From Nitratiruptor sp. YY08-10 (lineage in GTDB: Bacteria > Campylobacterota > Campylobacteria > Campylobacterales > Nitratiruptoraceae), in assembly GCF_016629565.1 (NCBI RefSeq), contig NZ_AP023057.1:868001-932000 (forward strand): a stretch of DNA of 64,000 nucleotides, written 5' to 3'. This document shows positions 43,738-53,104 of this stretch, piece after piece; position 1 is the stretch's first letter; the number at the start of each line of letters is the position of its first letter. The notes beneath the pieces are model-generated. The model searched no databases. It saw only the letters and a program-made list of their open reading frames with translations, and was not told where the DNA came from. Made by a program: the position numbers and the translations under genes.

Positions 43738-44637
43738 ATGGGGATAGAGGAAATCAAGAGTGAACGTGAAAGATGGCTACAATGGAAAAACATAGCACCA
43801 CTTAGAGAAAAGCTTTGCCAACTTCCTAAAGTAGAGTGCGATGTGGAGCTTGGAGATATCATAAAGATTACTGGAGATATACCACAAAGTATACAAGAAC
43901 AGATTTTTGAGACGGCATGGGCTATGAGACCATGGAGGAAAGGGCCATTTGAGATTTTTGGCACATATATCGACAGTGAATGGAAAAGCTATATCAAATA
44001 CAATCTTTTAGAGCCCCATTTTGATCTTGAAGGAAAGGACGTAGCGGATATTGGTTGCAACAATGGCTACTATATGTTTCGTATGCTCACACATCATCCA
44101 AAATCTTTAACGGGATTTGATCCCTCTCCACTGTTTCGAACGCAGTTTGATTTCATCAATCATTTTGTCCAAAGCAGTATCGTTTATGAGCTTTTGGGTG
44201 TAGAACATCTTCCTTTGTATAGGAAAAAGTTTGATGTCATCTTTTGTCTTGGAGTGCTCTATCATAGAAGCGATCCCATAGCGATGCTCAAATGGCTCAA
44301 GCAAGGTTTGAAAGAGTGTGGCGAGATTTTTTTGGATACCTTTTACATCGAAGGAGAGGATCCAGTTGCGCTGTGTCCGGCTAAAACCTACTCAAAAATT
44401 CCAAATGTCCATTTCGTTCCAACCATCAAAGCACTGCAAAACTGGTGCGAAAAGGCTGGATTTGAATATTTTGAAATATTGGCAACAAAACCGACTACAT
44501 TTGAAGAACAAAGAAAAACGGATTGGATTTTGGGTGAGAGTCTGGAAGATTTTTTGGATCCAGCTGATCCTCAACGAACAGTAGAGGGATATCCCGCACC
44601 CAAACGGGTTTATATAAAGTTACGGAGAAAAAGATGA
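43738..44637 (+). CDS. cmoB: tRNA U34 carboxymethyltransferase
   Basis: 299 residues. It uses carboxy-SAM to make 5-carboxymethoxyuridine at tRNA position 34. [19 protein letters not shown], then [14 protein letters not shown] (SAM fold) and [11 protein letters not shown] are characteristic of CmoB. AGGAAGG favours ATG 43738 over ATG 43723. The cmoA partner is not in view. Overlaps the HAD gene by 4 bp. Confidence 0.92.
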   Translation: MGIEEIKSERERWLQWKNIAPLREKLCQLPKVECDVELGDIIKITGDIPQSIQEQIFETAWAMRPWRKGPFEIFGTYIDSEWKSYIKYNLLEPHFDLEGKDVADIGCNNGYYMFRMLTHHPKSLTGFDPSPLFRTQFDFINHFVQSSIVYELLGVEHLPLYRKKFDVIFCLGVLYHRSDPIAMLKWLKQGLKECGEIFLDTFYIEGEDPVALCPAKTYSKIPNVHFVPTIKALQNWCEKAGFEYFEILATKPTTFEEQRKTDWILGESLEDFLDPADPQRTVEGYPAPKRVYIKLRRKR

Positions 44638-45380
44638 AAAAAGGAATACTTCTTGATATTGGAGGTGTACTGTATGAAGGAGAGAGTCCGATAAAGGGAG
44701 CTAAAGAGGCTCTTTGTTCACTTCGCAAACACTATACTATACGGTTTGTATCAAACACGAGTCGAGTATCGCCAAAAAATCTATTAAAAAAACTACGTAA
44801 TATGGGATTTGAGATTTACGAAGAGGAACTTTTTACCGCTTTGAGCGCAGCAAAGCTTTTTCTGAAAAGCCAGAATGCTAAAGCGTATGTGATAGCGACC
44901 GATGAAGCGAAAAACTATTTTGATGATTTAGATGGTACGATGCAATATGTTCTCGTATGCGATGCCTATAAAAACTTTACATATGACGCACTGAATGAGG
45001 GATTTCGCTATCTTGAATCTGGAGCCGGATTCATAGCAACTAATATGAACAGGTATTTTAAAGATGAAGATGGTTTGAGTCTTGATGCCGGTGGTTTTGT
45101 ACAATGTTTGGAATATGCGAGCGACAAAAAGGCAAAAATTTTGGGAAAACCAAATTGTGAATTTTTTGCCTTGGCACTTGAAAGTATGGGATTGAAAAAA
45201 GATGAGGTAATAATGGTTGGAGACGATATAGAAAGTGACATTTTAGGTGCGAAAGCTTGTTGGATTACTACGGTCATGGTCCAAACAGGAAAATATAAAG
45301 AAAAAGACCTGTTGAAAGGACGCCCTGATTTTTTGATAGAATCTATTGCAGATTTACCAAAACTCATGGAGGAGATTTGA
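44634..45380 (+). CDS. HAD-superfamily phosphatase (LHPP/NagD-like)
   Basis: 248 residues, HAD class IIA. The first motif is [10 protein letters not shown], in which the second acidic residue is Gly, as in LHPP-type enzymes. Motif II is FVSNTSR, motif III is around KPNCEFF, and motif IV is [12 protein letters not shown]. Substrate unknown. Overlaps cmoB by 4 bp and is followed with 1-bp overlap by the Spx/ArsC-like gene. Confidence 0.82.
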   Translation: MKKGILLDIGGVLYEGESPIKGAKEALCSLRKHYTIRFVSNTSRVSPKNLLKKLRNMGFEIYEEELFTALSAAKLFLKSQNAKAYVIATDEAKNYFDDLDGTMQYVLVCDAYKNFTYDALNEGFRYLESGAGFIATNMNRYFKDEDGLSLDAGGFVQCLEYASDKKAKILGKPNCEFFALALESMGLKKDEVIMVGDDIESDILGAKACWITTVMVQTGKYKEKDLLKGRPDFLIESIADLPKLMEEI

Positions 45381-45727
45381 TGAAGGTATATGGCATAAAA
45401 ACGTGCGGAAGTGTCAAAAAAGCACTCAAGTTTTTCAATGACAACGGTATCGAATATGAGTTTGTCGATTTTAAAAAGAGTCCGGTAGGATGCGAGAAGA
45501 TAGATGAATGGATCAAGAAAGTAGGAATTAATACACTGTTCAATACCAGAGGGACCAAATATCGACAATTAAAATTAAAAGAACTAAATTTGGATGATGC
45601 AGGAAAGAGAGAGTGGCTTTGTAAAGAGAATCTTTTGATCAAACGACCTGTTATTGAGTTGAATAATGGTGATGTGATTGTTGGATTTGATGAGGAGCTG
45701 TATAACAAGGTGTTCCATGGAGCTTAG
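45380..45727 (+). CDS. Spx/ArsC-family thioredoxin-fold protein
   Basis: 115 residues of the ArsC/Spx/YffB family: YGIKTCGSVKKAL with one catalytic-type Cys, LFNTRGTKYR and LIKRPVIEL with the cis-Pro. Such proteins include arsenate reductases and YffB-like glutathione-dependent reductases; the short form fits YffB/Spx more than ArsC. Start ATG 45380 overlaps the HAD stop. Confidence 0.82.
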   Translation: MKVYGIKTCGSVKKALKFFNDNGIEYEFVDFKKSPVGCEKIDEWIKKVGINTLFNTRGTKYRQLKLKELNLDDAGKREWLCKENLLIKRPVIELNNGDVIVGFDEELYNKVFHGA

Positions 45728-46103
45728 GACGCATAAAAACATTGATCCGACATTGAGTGGACGTGTGATAGAGCTAAGGCCGGATTACGCAAAGGTTGCG
45801 CTTCAAACGTCACAAATAATGGCTGCCGATGAACGAGGGTTAGTACATGGTGGATTTACTTTTAGTGCCGCAGATTTTGCGGCAATGGCGGCAGTCAATG
45901 AACCGTATGTGGTACTGAGCAGTGCCGAAGTTCGATTTACTGCGCCTGTGCAGGTAGGTGATAATGTTGTTTTTGAGGCCCAAGTAGTGCAAAAAGAGGG
46001 GAAAAAAGCATTCATTGATGTGGTTGGTAGAGTGGAAGACCAAAAGGTCTTCGCAGGAAGTTTCGTTACATTTATTCCGCAGACTCATATTTTAGACAGA
46101 TAA
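45717..46103 (+). CDS. PaaI-like hotdog thioesterase
   Basis: 128 residues, single hotdog fold. The hydrophobic helix segment GLVHGGFTFSAADFAAMAA and the following VRFTAPVQVGD are typical of PaaI-type acyl-CoA thioesterases; the helix carries the usual acidic residue. AAGG precedes ATG 45717, which overlaps the Spx-like gene by 11 bp. Its TAA touches the TAA of the convergent MBL hydrolase. Confidence 0.8.
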   Translation: MELRTHKNIDPTLSGRVIELRPDYAKVALQTSQIMAADERGLVHGGFTFSAADFAAMAAVNEPYVVLSSAEVRFTAPVQVGDNVVFEAQVVQKEGKKAFIDVVGRVEDQKVFAGSFVTFIPQTHILDR

Positions 46104-46697
46104 TTATATAGCTCGAAGCCAGTAATCGACAAACCGCTGTTCCGAGCGAACAGATGTGGGATCTCCGTGTCCTGGATAGACCGGTTTATCGTATGGGAGG
46201 GTCTTGAATTTTTTAAGACTCTCTTTCATAGCCTCTGGATCAGAGTAGGGGAAATCGACCCTGCCGATACTACCTTTAAAAATAAAGTCCCCACTACACC
46301 AAAAATCACCAAAATCGATAACGCTGCATCCTGGCGTATGACCTGGAAAGTGTAAGAATGTAATCTTTTCTCCTGCAATATCAACTGTTTGATCACCTTG
46401 TACAAGGATATCTGGTTCGCTTTTTGGCATCTGCATCCCAAACTGATCTTTTTGTAGGAAAAAAGCATCCTTTTCATGGATAATGATAGGGATATTGAGC
46501 TTCTCTTTGAGTTCTGCATTGCTCCAAATATGATCGAAATGACCGTGTGTATTGAGTATGGCAACAGGATTTGTAACATTTTCCAAAACCCAAGGTGTGG
46601 CTCCTACGCCAGGATCCACGATGAAATCTTTGTCGTTAATTGTTACAATATAGCAATTTGTTTGATATTGACCCATTGGTTGATATTTGATTTGCAA
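46104..46697 (-). CDS. Metallo-beta-lactamase-fold hydrolase (glyoxalase II-like)
   Basis: 197 residues. Metal ligands: THGHFDH, FPGHTPGCS, an Asp in SGDFIF and PGHGDPT. Short GloB/YcbL type, probably a thioester hydrolase acting on S-lactoylglutathione analogues. TTG start with AAGGAG upstream. Divergent from the DUF455 gene across 22 bp. Confidence 0.87.
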   Translation of the reverse strand: MQIKYQPMGQYQTNCYIVTINDKDFIVDPGVGATPWVLENVTNPVAILNTHGHFDHIWSNAELKEKLNIPIIIHEKDAFFLQKDQFGMQMPKSEPDILVQGDQTVDIAGEKITFLHFPGHTPGCSVIDFGDFWCSGDFIFKGSIGRVDFPYSDPEAMKESLKKFKTLPYDKPVYPGHGDPTSVRSEQRFVDYWLRAI

Positions 46698-46719
46698 ATT
46701 TACTCCTTAAGAGGTGATG

Positions 46720-47544
46720 ATGGAATTTTTTCAAACGTTAGAAGCAATTATACAGATATCTGATCCGTACGAGAAGATGGAACAGTTTAAAAGGTTTTAT
46801 ACATTGTTTCAAAATGGCTCAATTCCAATGAATCACGAACAAAAAAGTATTATGTTTCATGAGCCCTCTTTTCGAGGTTTTTGCGAGATTGTTGATCCCC
46901 AAAAGGTACCAAGAAGAAGCAGATTCGGAACCGCTGAGGGGCGTGCAATACTTCTGCATGCCATAGCGCATATTGAGTATAGTGCCATTGATCTTGCATT
47001 GGATGCAGCCTATAGATTTAAAAATTTGCCAAAGCAGTTTTATAAAGACTGGTTGCAGGTAGCAGATGATGAATGTAGACACTTTTTAATGATAGATTCG
47101 CTTTTAAAAGAGCTTGGATACAGGTATGGTGATTTTCCTGTACATCAAGGCTTGTTTGATGCGGGCAAGGCGAGTCAAACCTTAATTGATCGGATGGCTG
47201 TTGTCCCAAGATATTTGGAAGCAAATGGACTTGATGCCAATCCCAGAATCATTCAAAAATTAAAAAAATTTCATGACCCTTTTGCTATAAAAATGACACA
47301 AGCACTCGATATTATACTTACTGAAGAGATAGCCCATGTGAAAAAGGGAGATTTTTGGTTTCGTTGGGCTTGTGAACAAGCGGGATGTGAAGATATTGAA
47401 AAAGAGTATTTTCAAAGAATCGAGAAAATCTACCCCGGAACGCTTCATAGCAAAACGGAGGTGAATATCGAAGCAAGAAAAAAAGCGGGTTTTAGTTGCC
47501 GTGAGATAGAGCTATTATCAAAAGAGAGAATAGATTGTGGATAA
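46720..47544 (+). CDS. DUF455 ferritin-like protein
   Basis: 274 residues, helical. Two iron-ligand-type pairs are seen: AIAHIEYSAIDLALD and DDECRHFLMI, plus TEEIAHVKKG, the E...ExxH pattern of ferritin-like proteins. Members of DUF455 are related to tRNA-modifying or diiron enzymes but their activity is unsettled. AAGAGG favours ATG 46720 over 46717 and GTG 46714. Confidence 0.82.
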   Translation: MEFFQTLEAIIQISDPYEKMEQFKRFYTLFQNGSIPMNHEQKSIMFHEPSFRGFCEIVDPQKVPRRSRFGTAEGRAILLHAIAHIEYSAIDLALDAAYRFKNLPKQFYKDWLQVADDECRHFLMIDSLLKELGYRYGDFPVHQGLFDAGKASQTLIDRMAVVPRYLEANGLDANPRIIQKLKKFHDPFAIKMTQALDIILTEEIAHVKKGDFWFRWACEQAGCEDIEKEYFQRIEKIYPGTLHSKTEVNIEARKKAGFSCREIELLSKERIDCG

Positions 47545-47570
47545 AAATTATCATTTGTTAAAAATTATCA
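47543..47570. repeat. Two 11-bp direct repeats upstream of the DegT gene
   Basis: AAAAATTATCA occurs at 47543-47553 and 47560-47570, 17 bp apart start to start, about 50-80 bp upstream of a TATAAT box. The spacing is about one and a half helical turns, so they could be regulator sites, but the region is very AT-rich. Confidence 0.4.
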
Positions 47571-47621
47571 ATATTAATCAAGAGCATTAAATATAAAAGA
47601 ATAGATTAAGTAGTAATTTAG

Positions 47622-47627
47622 TATAAT
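47622..47627 (+). promoter_or_regulatory. Candidate -10 box for the DegT-lpxK-argB operon
   Basis: TATAAT, 32 bases before the DegT start and in the 114-bp gap after the DUF455 gene. AAGGTAGGAG follows as ribosome site. Confidence 0.5.
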
Positions 47628-47658
47628 TTACTCAATATCCTTAAGGTAGGAGCAAGAA

Positions 47659-48786
47659 ATGAAAAAAATTCCTCTTTTTTCACTGCAAATAGACAGCAAA
47701 GAGATAGAGTCGATCAAAGAAGCTCTTGAACAAAAAAATAAGCGAGACGAACTTGAAAAAAGTTTTGCGCAATATATAGGATGCCCACACTCTTTGGCTA
47801 CATCCAATGAAACGGCCTCGTTGCATCTGGCAATGACGACGATAGATTTAAAACGGGGCGATAAGATTTTGTGTAGTGTCAATTCCTACCCAAATGTTCC
47901 CGAAGTAGTTCGCCATTTCGATGCAGAACCGATCTTTGTCGATATCTGTCCAGATGATTTCAATATCGATTTGGATGAGTTGGAAAAGATCCTTAGTAAG
48001 AACAAAAGCAAAAAGCTCAAAGGTGCTATCATTTCACATATTGCAGGCCAGCCTACAGATCTTGACAGACTGTATGAAATTGCACGTGAATATAATATCC
48101 TCATTATTGAAGATGCTTCCAATGCACTGGGTGCGACATACAACGGAAACAAAATAGGCTCTTTGGAAGCAGATATCACCACATTTAGTTTCAATCCACA
48201 TAAACGTTTTACGACGAACAATGGCGGAATGATGTGTTTGAAAAATGAAGAGTTGGAAGAAAGAGCAAGACTCTTGCAAAGAAACGCAATGGTTCGCAGT
48301 GAATGGGATGAAGAGGGACATCTTGGATATATCTATGATGTCGTTGATATCGGTTTGGAATATGATATGAGTGATTTAGAAGCCGCGTTTAATCTTTCTC
48401 AACTGCAAAAAAACGATGCAGCGATAGAGCGAAGACGTCAAATTGCGGCAATCTACCATAAAGAGTTGGCAAATACACCGCATATTGAACTTCCAAAAGA
48501 GGTAAGAGACCATATCTATTCGCTTTTTATTATCAAGATAGATAAAAACAGAGACTCTTTTGCAAGAGAACTCTATAAAAGAGGAATAGAAGTAGGCCTT
48601 CACTATATTCCCCTTCATCTATTGAGTTACTATAAGCAAAAATATAGTTTGCGCATTAACGATTTTCCAAAAGCGTTGAGAAACTATCAACAAATTCTCT
48701 CAATTCCAATACATTCGGGAATGAGTGATGAAGATGTATATTATGTTATAGAACAGATCAAAGAGGTGGCTCAATCAAGGGTATAG
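47659..48786 (+). CDS. DegT/DnrJ/EryC1/StrS-family aminotransferase
   Basis: 375 residues. PLP motifs: LATSNETASLHLA, IEDASNALGATYNG and the PLP lysine in SFNPHKRFTTNNGGM. These enzymes transaminate nucleotide-linked keto-sugars for surface polysaccharides, or belong to the PseC/ArnB type; the product is not readable. Positioned directly before lpxK, consistent with a cell-envelope role. Confidence 0.88.
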   Translation: MKKIPLFSLQIDSKEIESIKEALEQKNKRDELEKSFAQYIGCPHSLATSNETASLHLAMTTIDLKRGDKILCSVNSYPNVPEVVRHFDAEPIFVDICPDDFNIDLDELEKILSKNKSKKLKGAIISHIAGQPTDLDRLYEIAREYNILIIEDASNALGATYNGNKIGSLEADITTFSFNPHKRFTTNNGGMMCLKNEELEERARLLQRNAMVRSEWDEEGHLGYIYDVVDIGLEYDMSDLEAAFNLSQLQKNDAAIERRRQIAAIYHKELANTPHIELPKEVRDHIYSLFIIKIDKNRDSFARELYKRGIEVGLHYIPLHLLSYYKQKYSLRINDFPKALRNYQQILSIPIHSGMSDEDVYYVIEQIKEVAQSRV

Positions 48787-49715
48787 TCCATTTTTTCGAG
48801 GAGGGATTTTATCGTCCCTCTGCTTGGCACAGAATTATCTCTTTCGCACTTTTTCCATTCAGTATACTCTATTGCAGCGTTGCGATTTTAAAAAAGATTC
48901 TTCCAAAAGAGCAAGATTTCGATATACCTATAATAAGTGTTGGAAATCTCACAGTTGGCGGAAGTGGGAAAACGCCAATCGTTGCCGCACTGGCAAGAAG
49001 ATATGACAAATGCGCAATAGTGCTTCGAGGGTTTCATAGACACAGCAAGGGACTACGTCTTGTCAGTAATGGCAAAAGTTTGCTATGTAATGCAAAAGAG
49101 TGCGGGGATGAAGCGGTAATGCTTGCGCAAATGGTCCCGAATGCAGTTGTTATCGTCTGCGAAAGAAGAGAAGAGGGGATCGAAAAAGCAAAAGGATTAG
49201 GCTGTAACGTTCTATTTTTAGATGATGCATTTCATAAACCCTACAAAAAGTTTGATATCCTTATCGATATTAAGACACCCAATAGGCTCTGTCTTCCAAG
49301 TGGTCCTTATAGGCTTCCAAGAGCGTTTTTGAAAAAGGCCGATTTGGTCGTTCAAGAAGAAAGAGATTTTTTGCGAAACGTTTGGATCAGCAATCCAAAG
49401 AAAAAGATGGTTTTATTAACGGCCATTGCCTATCCAAAAAGAGTGCTTCGCTATGTACCGAAAGGAACAAAAGCCTATTTTTTTGAAGACCATCACCACT
49501 TTACAAAAGAAGAACTTGAGCAAATATGGCACAAAGAAAAGCCGGATGCATTTCTGGTTACAAGGAAAGATGCGGTAAAATTGGAGCAGTTTTCCTATCC
49601 TCTTTCTATTTTGGAGCTTGAGCTCACTATTTCTAAAGAGGTGTATGAAAAGGTTGATAGATACATAAAGGAGTATGATGCAAAAAAAGATTCAAATCGT
49701 TCAGACACTGCTTGA
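48774..49715 (+). CDS. lpxK: Tetraacyldisaccharide 4'-kinase with a non-canonical start
   Basis: 313 residues from ATC 48774. LpxK phosphorylates lipid A disaccharide at the 4' position on the inner membrane. Residues 51-67 hold IPIISVGNLTVGG and SGKT (Walker A), followed by GFHRHSKG and DDAFHKP. The frame is open from 48732 to 49715 but contains no ATG, GTG or TTG before GTG 49020, which would remove the Walker A site. ATC 48774 (GAGGTGG four bases upstream) and ATA 48783 are the candidates; ATC gives an N-terminus with FY at residues 12-13, matching my memory of Helicobacter LpxK. It overlaps the DegT gene by 13 bp and argB by 38 bp. Without a rare start, only a frameshift would explain it. 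Confidence 0.75.
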   Translation: MKGIVHFFEEGFYRPSAWHRIISFALFPFSILYCSVAILKKILPKEQDFDIPIISVGNLTVGGSGKTPIVAALARRYDKCAIVLRGFHRHSKGLRLVSNGKSLLCNAKECGDEAVMLAQMVPNAVVIVCERREEGIEKAKGLGCNVLFLDDAFHKPYKKFDILIDIKTPNRLCLPSGPYRLPRAFLKKADLVVQEERDFLRNVWISNPKKKMVLLTAIAYPKRVLRYVPKGTKAYFFEDHHHFTKEELEQIWHKEKPDAFLVTRKDAVKLEQFSYPLSILELELTISKEVYEKVDRYIKEYDAKKDSNRSDTA

Positions 49716-50532
49716 TGCTCTTCCATTCATCAAAAAATTTCGTGATGAGATTTTTGTCATCAAATATGGAGGAAGTGCCCAAACAGATCAGAAACTCAAA
49801 GAGAAATTTGCACAAGATATCTTGCTGCTTTATACCGTTGGTATCAAGCCGGTAATCGTGCACGGAGGAGGAAAGAGAATCACAGAGATTCTCAGCAGAC
49901 TCAAAATCGATACGACTTTTATCGATGGTCAGCGGGTAACGACAGCTGAAGTGATGGAGATCGTTGAGATGGTTTTAAGCGGAGATATCAATAAGGAGAT
50001 CGTGAGTCTGTTAAACAACCATGGAGCCAAAGCGATAGGGGTAAGTGGGAAAGATGCCCATTTTATCACAGCGCGTCCGAAAGATTTTGAGAAGTTTGGC
50101 TATACAGGTGTTATTGACCATATCGATCCAAGCGTCGTACAAAATCTGTTGCAAGAGCAGTTTGTACCAGTAATCGCCCCTATTGCTGCAAGCAATCAAT
50201 TGGGACACCCCGGATACAACATCAATGCAGATCTGTGTGCCAGCAAAGTAGCAGGTGCGCTGAAGGCCAAAAAGATCATCTTTTTGACCGATACTCCAGG
50301 GGTATTGGATAAAGATGGAAAACTCATTTCGACACTTACGGAAGAGAAAATTGAGCTGTTGAAAAAAGATGGAACGATTAGTGGGGGCATGATACCGAAA
50401 GTGGATGCCTGCCTTGAAGCGATTGATGGAGGTGTGGAAAAGGCTCATATCATCGATGGAAGAGTGGAACACTCGCTTCTTTTGGAGATCTTTACAAGCG
50501 AGGGTATCGGAACACAAGTGTTAGGAGGATAA
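49678..50532 (+). CDS. argB: Acetylglutamate kinase
   Basis: 284 residues, amino acid kinase fold. FVIKYGGSAQTD at the N-terminus, VHGGGKRITE, INADLCASKVA, FLTDTPGVLD and GTISGGMIPKVDA are typical. Second step of arginine synthesis. AAAGGAG at 49667-49673 favours ATG 49678; ATG 49675 is one codon upstream. Overlaps lpxK. Confidence 0.95.
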   Translation: MQKKIQIVQTLLDALPFIKKFRDEIFVIKYGGSAQTDQKLKEKFAQDILLLYTVGIKPVIVHGGGKRITEILSRLKIDTTFIDGQRVTTAEVMEIVEMVLSGDINKEIVSLLNNHGAKAIGVSGKDAHFITARPKDFEKFGYTGVIDHIDPSVVQNLLQEQFVPVIAPIAASNQLGHPGYNINADLCASKVAGALKAKKIIFLTDTPGVLDKDGKLISTLTEEKIELLKKDGTISGGMIPKVDACLEAIDGGVEKAHIIDGRVEHSLLLEIFTSEGIGTQVLGG

Positions 50533-50838
50533 ATGAAAGTTGTTTTCTCCACAGTTGCTGATATGCAAACAGCAAGAGATATCGCGAAATCTTTGGTTGA
50601 AAAGAGAGTAGCTGCTTGTGTCAATATCGTGCCAGGAGTTCTGTCTGTGTATGAATGGCAGGGGAAAATAGAAGAAGATAAGGAGCTGCTGCTCATAATC
50701 AAAACGAACAATTTTCAAAATGTGCAAAATGTAATCACACAGATGCATCCATACGATGTACCTGAGATTATCGCCATGGATATAGCGGATATCGATGAAA
50801 AATATCTATCATGGATGCAGTCAGTTTTGGTAGAATAA
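50533..50838 (+). CDS. cutA: Divalent cation tolerance protein CutA
   Basis: 101 residues, ferredoxin-like trimeric fold. TVADMQTARDIAKSL, VAACVNIVPGVLSVYEWQGKIEED and HPYDVPEI are classic. Bound divalent copper in E. coli, though its function is debated. The ATG follows the argB TAA directly. Confidence 0.93.
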   Translation: MKVVFSTVADMQTARDIAKSLVEKRVAACVNIVPGVLSVYEWQGKIEEDKELLLIIKTNNFQNVQNVITQMHPYDVPEIIAMDIADIDEKYLSWMQSVLVE

Positions 50839-50860
50839 GCAAAAAATTTAAAGGGCGTGT

Positions 50861-52333
50861 ATGCTGTTTATAGAGACACGGGGAAATGATGGCAAAAAAC
50901 CACAAAAGGTACCTTTCAGTGAGGCAATTTTAAGCCCAAGTGCAAGTTTTGGCGGGTTGTATGTCCCAGAATCACTTCCAAATCTGGATGAAACATTTTT
51001 TCAAAACCATCTAAAAAGCAGTTATAAAGCATTGGCATATGATCTTTTAAAACGTTTCGAAATCGATATCGAAGATGATTTGATACAAGAGGCTTTAGAT
51101 CTGTATGACAAATTTGATGATCCAAACAATCCCGTACCGGTGGTAGAGGTAGAAGAGAAGTTTTATGTAAGCGAACTCTATCACGGACCCACAAGAGCCT
51201 TTAAAGATATGGCGTTGCAGCCATTTGGCTATATTCTTTCTTCTCTTGCAAAACAAAGAGGAGAAAACTATCTTATTTTGGCAGCAACCAGTGGTGATAC
51301 AGGTCCAGCGACACTGGAAACATTTAAAAACAAACCAAATATCAAAGTGGCATGTCTCTATCCGGCTGGTGGGACAAGTGATGTGCAACGATTGCAAATG
51401 GTTACAGAAGATGGAAAAAATCTCAAAGTGATAGGGATAGAGGGCAATTTTGATGACGCACAAACGGCATTGAAAAACCTTTTGGCATCCTCCGAATTTA
51501 AATCGTTTTTGCAAAGCAAAGGTATCAAGCTTAGTGCTGCGAACTCTGTCAATTTTGGAAGGATTATCTTTCAAATCATCTATCATATCCATAGTTATCT
51601 TGAACTTATGCGAAAAAGAAAAATCGATTTTGGCCATGCGATCAATCTAATCGTGCCAAGCGGAAACTTTGGGAACGCTTTGGGTGCATACTATGCGAAA
51701 AAGATGGGATTGCCGGTTGCAAAAATTTTGATTGCTTCCAATGCAAATAACGTACTGACGCAACTTATTAGAGAAGGACGTTACGATTTGAGAGATAAAT
51801 GTCTGATTCAGACAAGTTCTCCAGCAATGGATATTTTGAAATCATCCAATGTTGAGCGTGTCCTCTTTGATAAATTTGGCCCTGAGCGGACGAAAGAGCT
51901 TATGGAAAGTCTTAATGAAAAGAACTACTATGAGCTTACAAAAGAGGAGCTACAAGCGCTGCAAGAGGATTTTGATGCTGATTTTACCACTGATGATGAA
52001 GTCATGGAAGTTATCAAAAAGTATGTAACACAAAAGAGTTATTTGATGGATCCTCATACTGCAACGACTGTCAAACTCTACAAAACGCACAAGGAAAAAG
52101 AGAATATCGCCTATTCAACAGCAGAATGGACAAAGTTCGCTCCTACAGTGTATAAGGCGCTGACGGGAAAAGATGAAAAGGTTCGTGACCAGGAAGCTTT
52201 GGAAGCAGTCTCCCAAATGACTGGAGCGAAAATCCCCGAAAGGATCAAATCTCTTTTTGAAAAACCGATTATTCATGATACGGTAATTCCAAAAGAAAAG
52301 ATTCAAGAAACGATTATAAAGTTTTTGGAGTGA
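50861..52333 (+). CDS. thrC: Threonine synthase
   Basis: 490 residues, long type. HGPTRAFKDMALQ carries the PLP lysine, with AATSGDTGPATLE and VPSGNFGNALGAYYA for cofactor phosphate binding. Last step of threonine synthesis. AAAGGG precedes the ATG. TGA abuts the convergent CorA stop. Confidence 0.95.
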   Translation: MLFIETRGNDGKKPQKVPFSEAILSPSASFGGLYVPESLPNLDETFFQNHLKSSYKALAYDLLKRFEIDIEDDLIQEALDLYDKFDDPNNPVPVVEVEEKFYVSELYHGPTRAFKDMALQPFGYILSSLAKQRGENYLILAATSGDTGPATLETFKNKPNIKVACLYPAGGTSDVQRLQMVTEDGKNLKVIGIEGNFDDAQTALKNLLASSEFKSFLQSKGIKLSAANSVNFGRIIFQIIYHIHSYLELMRKRKIDFGHAINLIVPSGNFGNALGAYYAKKMGLPVAKILIASNANNVLTQLIREGRYDLRDKCLIQTSSPAMDILKSSNVERVLFDKFGPERTKELMESLNEKNYYELTKEELQALQEDFDADFTTDDEVMEVIKKYVTQKSYLMDPHTATTVKLYKTHKEKENIAYSTAEWTKFAPTVYKALTGKDEKVRDQEALEAVSQMTGAKIPERIKSLFEKPIIHDTVIPKEKIQETIIKFLE

Positions 52334-53104
52334 TCAATATTTTTTGATCATTCTCCAAATCCAAATTACAAAAGGAATCTCAAAAAGAGTAGCCAAGATT
52401 GTAGCTTTCAACGTTCCATGATGGGTTTGTGTCAAAGGAAGATCGCTTGTATTCATTCCAAAAAAGCCTGTTATGAGAGTGAGAGGCAAGAATATGGCGG
52501 AGATAATGGTAAGAATAAACATGATTTTATTCATCTTTTCATCCATTTTTGCCTGATAAAAATTGTAGAGGTTATCCAGTTTTTCCAGTGCTGCTTTACT
52601 AAAACGGAAAGCTCTGTCTAAATGCTCTTCAAGATCTCTGTAAGCATGTTCGTCAAGATCGGACTTGTAGTGTTTTGAAAATCTTCCAAAAGCTATCATG
52701 GCATGGGACATAAGTCGTTCGATCAAGGAGAGCTCTTTTTTGAGCATCAGCCACTCATTGGGGAAGTTTGAATCGATGTCATTTTCATAGAGTCTGTCTT
52801 CCAGTTTTTCTATGACCGTTTGTAATCGTGATATTTTTGCTAAAATCTTGTCGATTCGTACATCGAGATAGGTATACAAACTGGAAAAATCCCCTAATAA
52901 TGCAAACTCTTTAGAACTTCTGTCGAATACATATACCTCTTTGTTATGGATCAAAAAAGCGTAACTGACAACAAAAACGTGATTTTCTTTGATATAGGGA
53001 AGTCTAAGAATTAAAACGCCATATCCGTTGCTCAATTCGAAATCGCTTGGATGTTCATTATTGAAAATATCATCTTGAATATATTTATTGAGTTTAAACT
53101 TCAT
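52334..53104 (-). CDS. CorA-family divalent cation transporter
   Basis: 256 residues. A mostly helical cytoplasmic part is followed by two C-terminal membrane helices with the GMN motif (GFFGMNT) between them, as in CorA Mg2+ channels. Shorter N-terminal domain than E. coli CorA. Its start overlaps the ABC-F stop by 4 bp. Confidence 0.85.
   Translation of the reverse strand: MKFKLNKYIQDDIFNNEHPSDFELSNGYGVLILRLPYIKENHVFVVSYAFLIHNKEVYVFDRSSKEFALLGDFSSLYTYLDVRIDKILAKISRLQTVIEKLEDRLYENDIDSNFPNEWLMLKKELSLIERLMSHAMIAFGRFSKHYKSDLDEHAYRDLEEHLDRAFRFSKAALEKLDNLYNFYQAKMDEKMNKIMFILTIISAIFLPLTLITGFFGMNTSDLPLTQTHHGTLKATILATLFEIPFVIWIWRMIKKY

Noticed and set aside
44634-44670. Missing second Asp in the first HAD motif (DIGGVL)
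   Set aside because: LHPP-type HAD phosphatases carry Ser or Gly there, so this is a family trait and not a defect.
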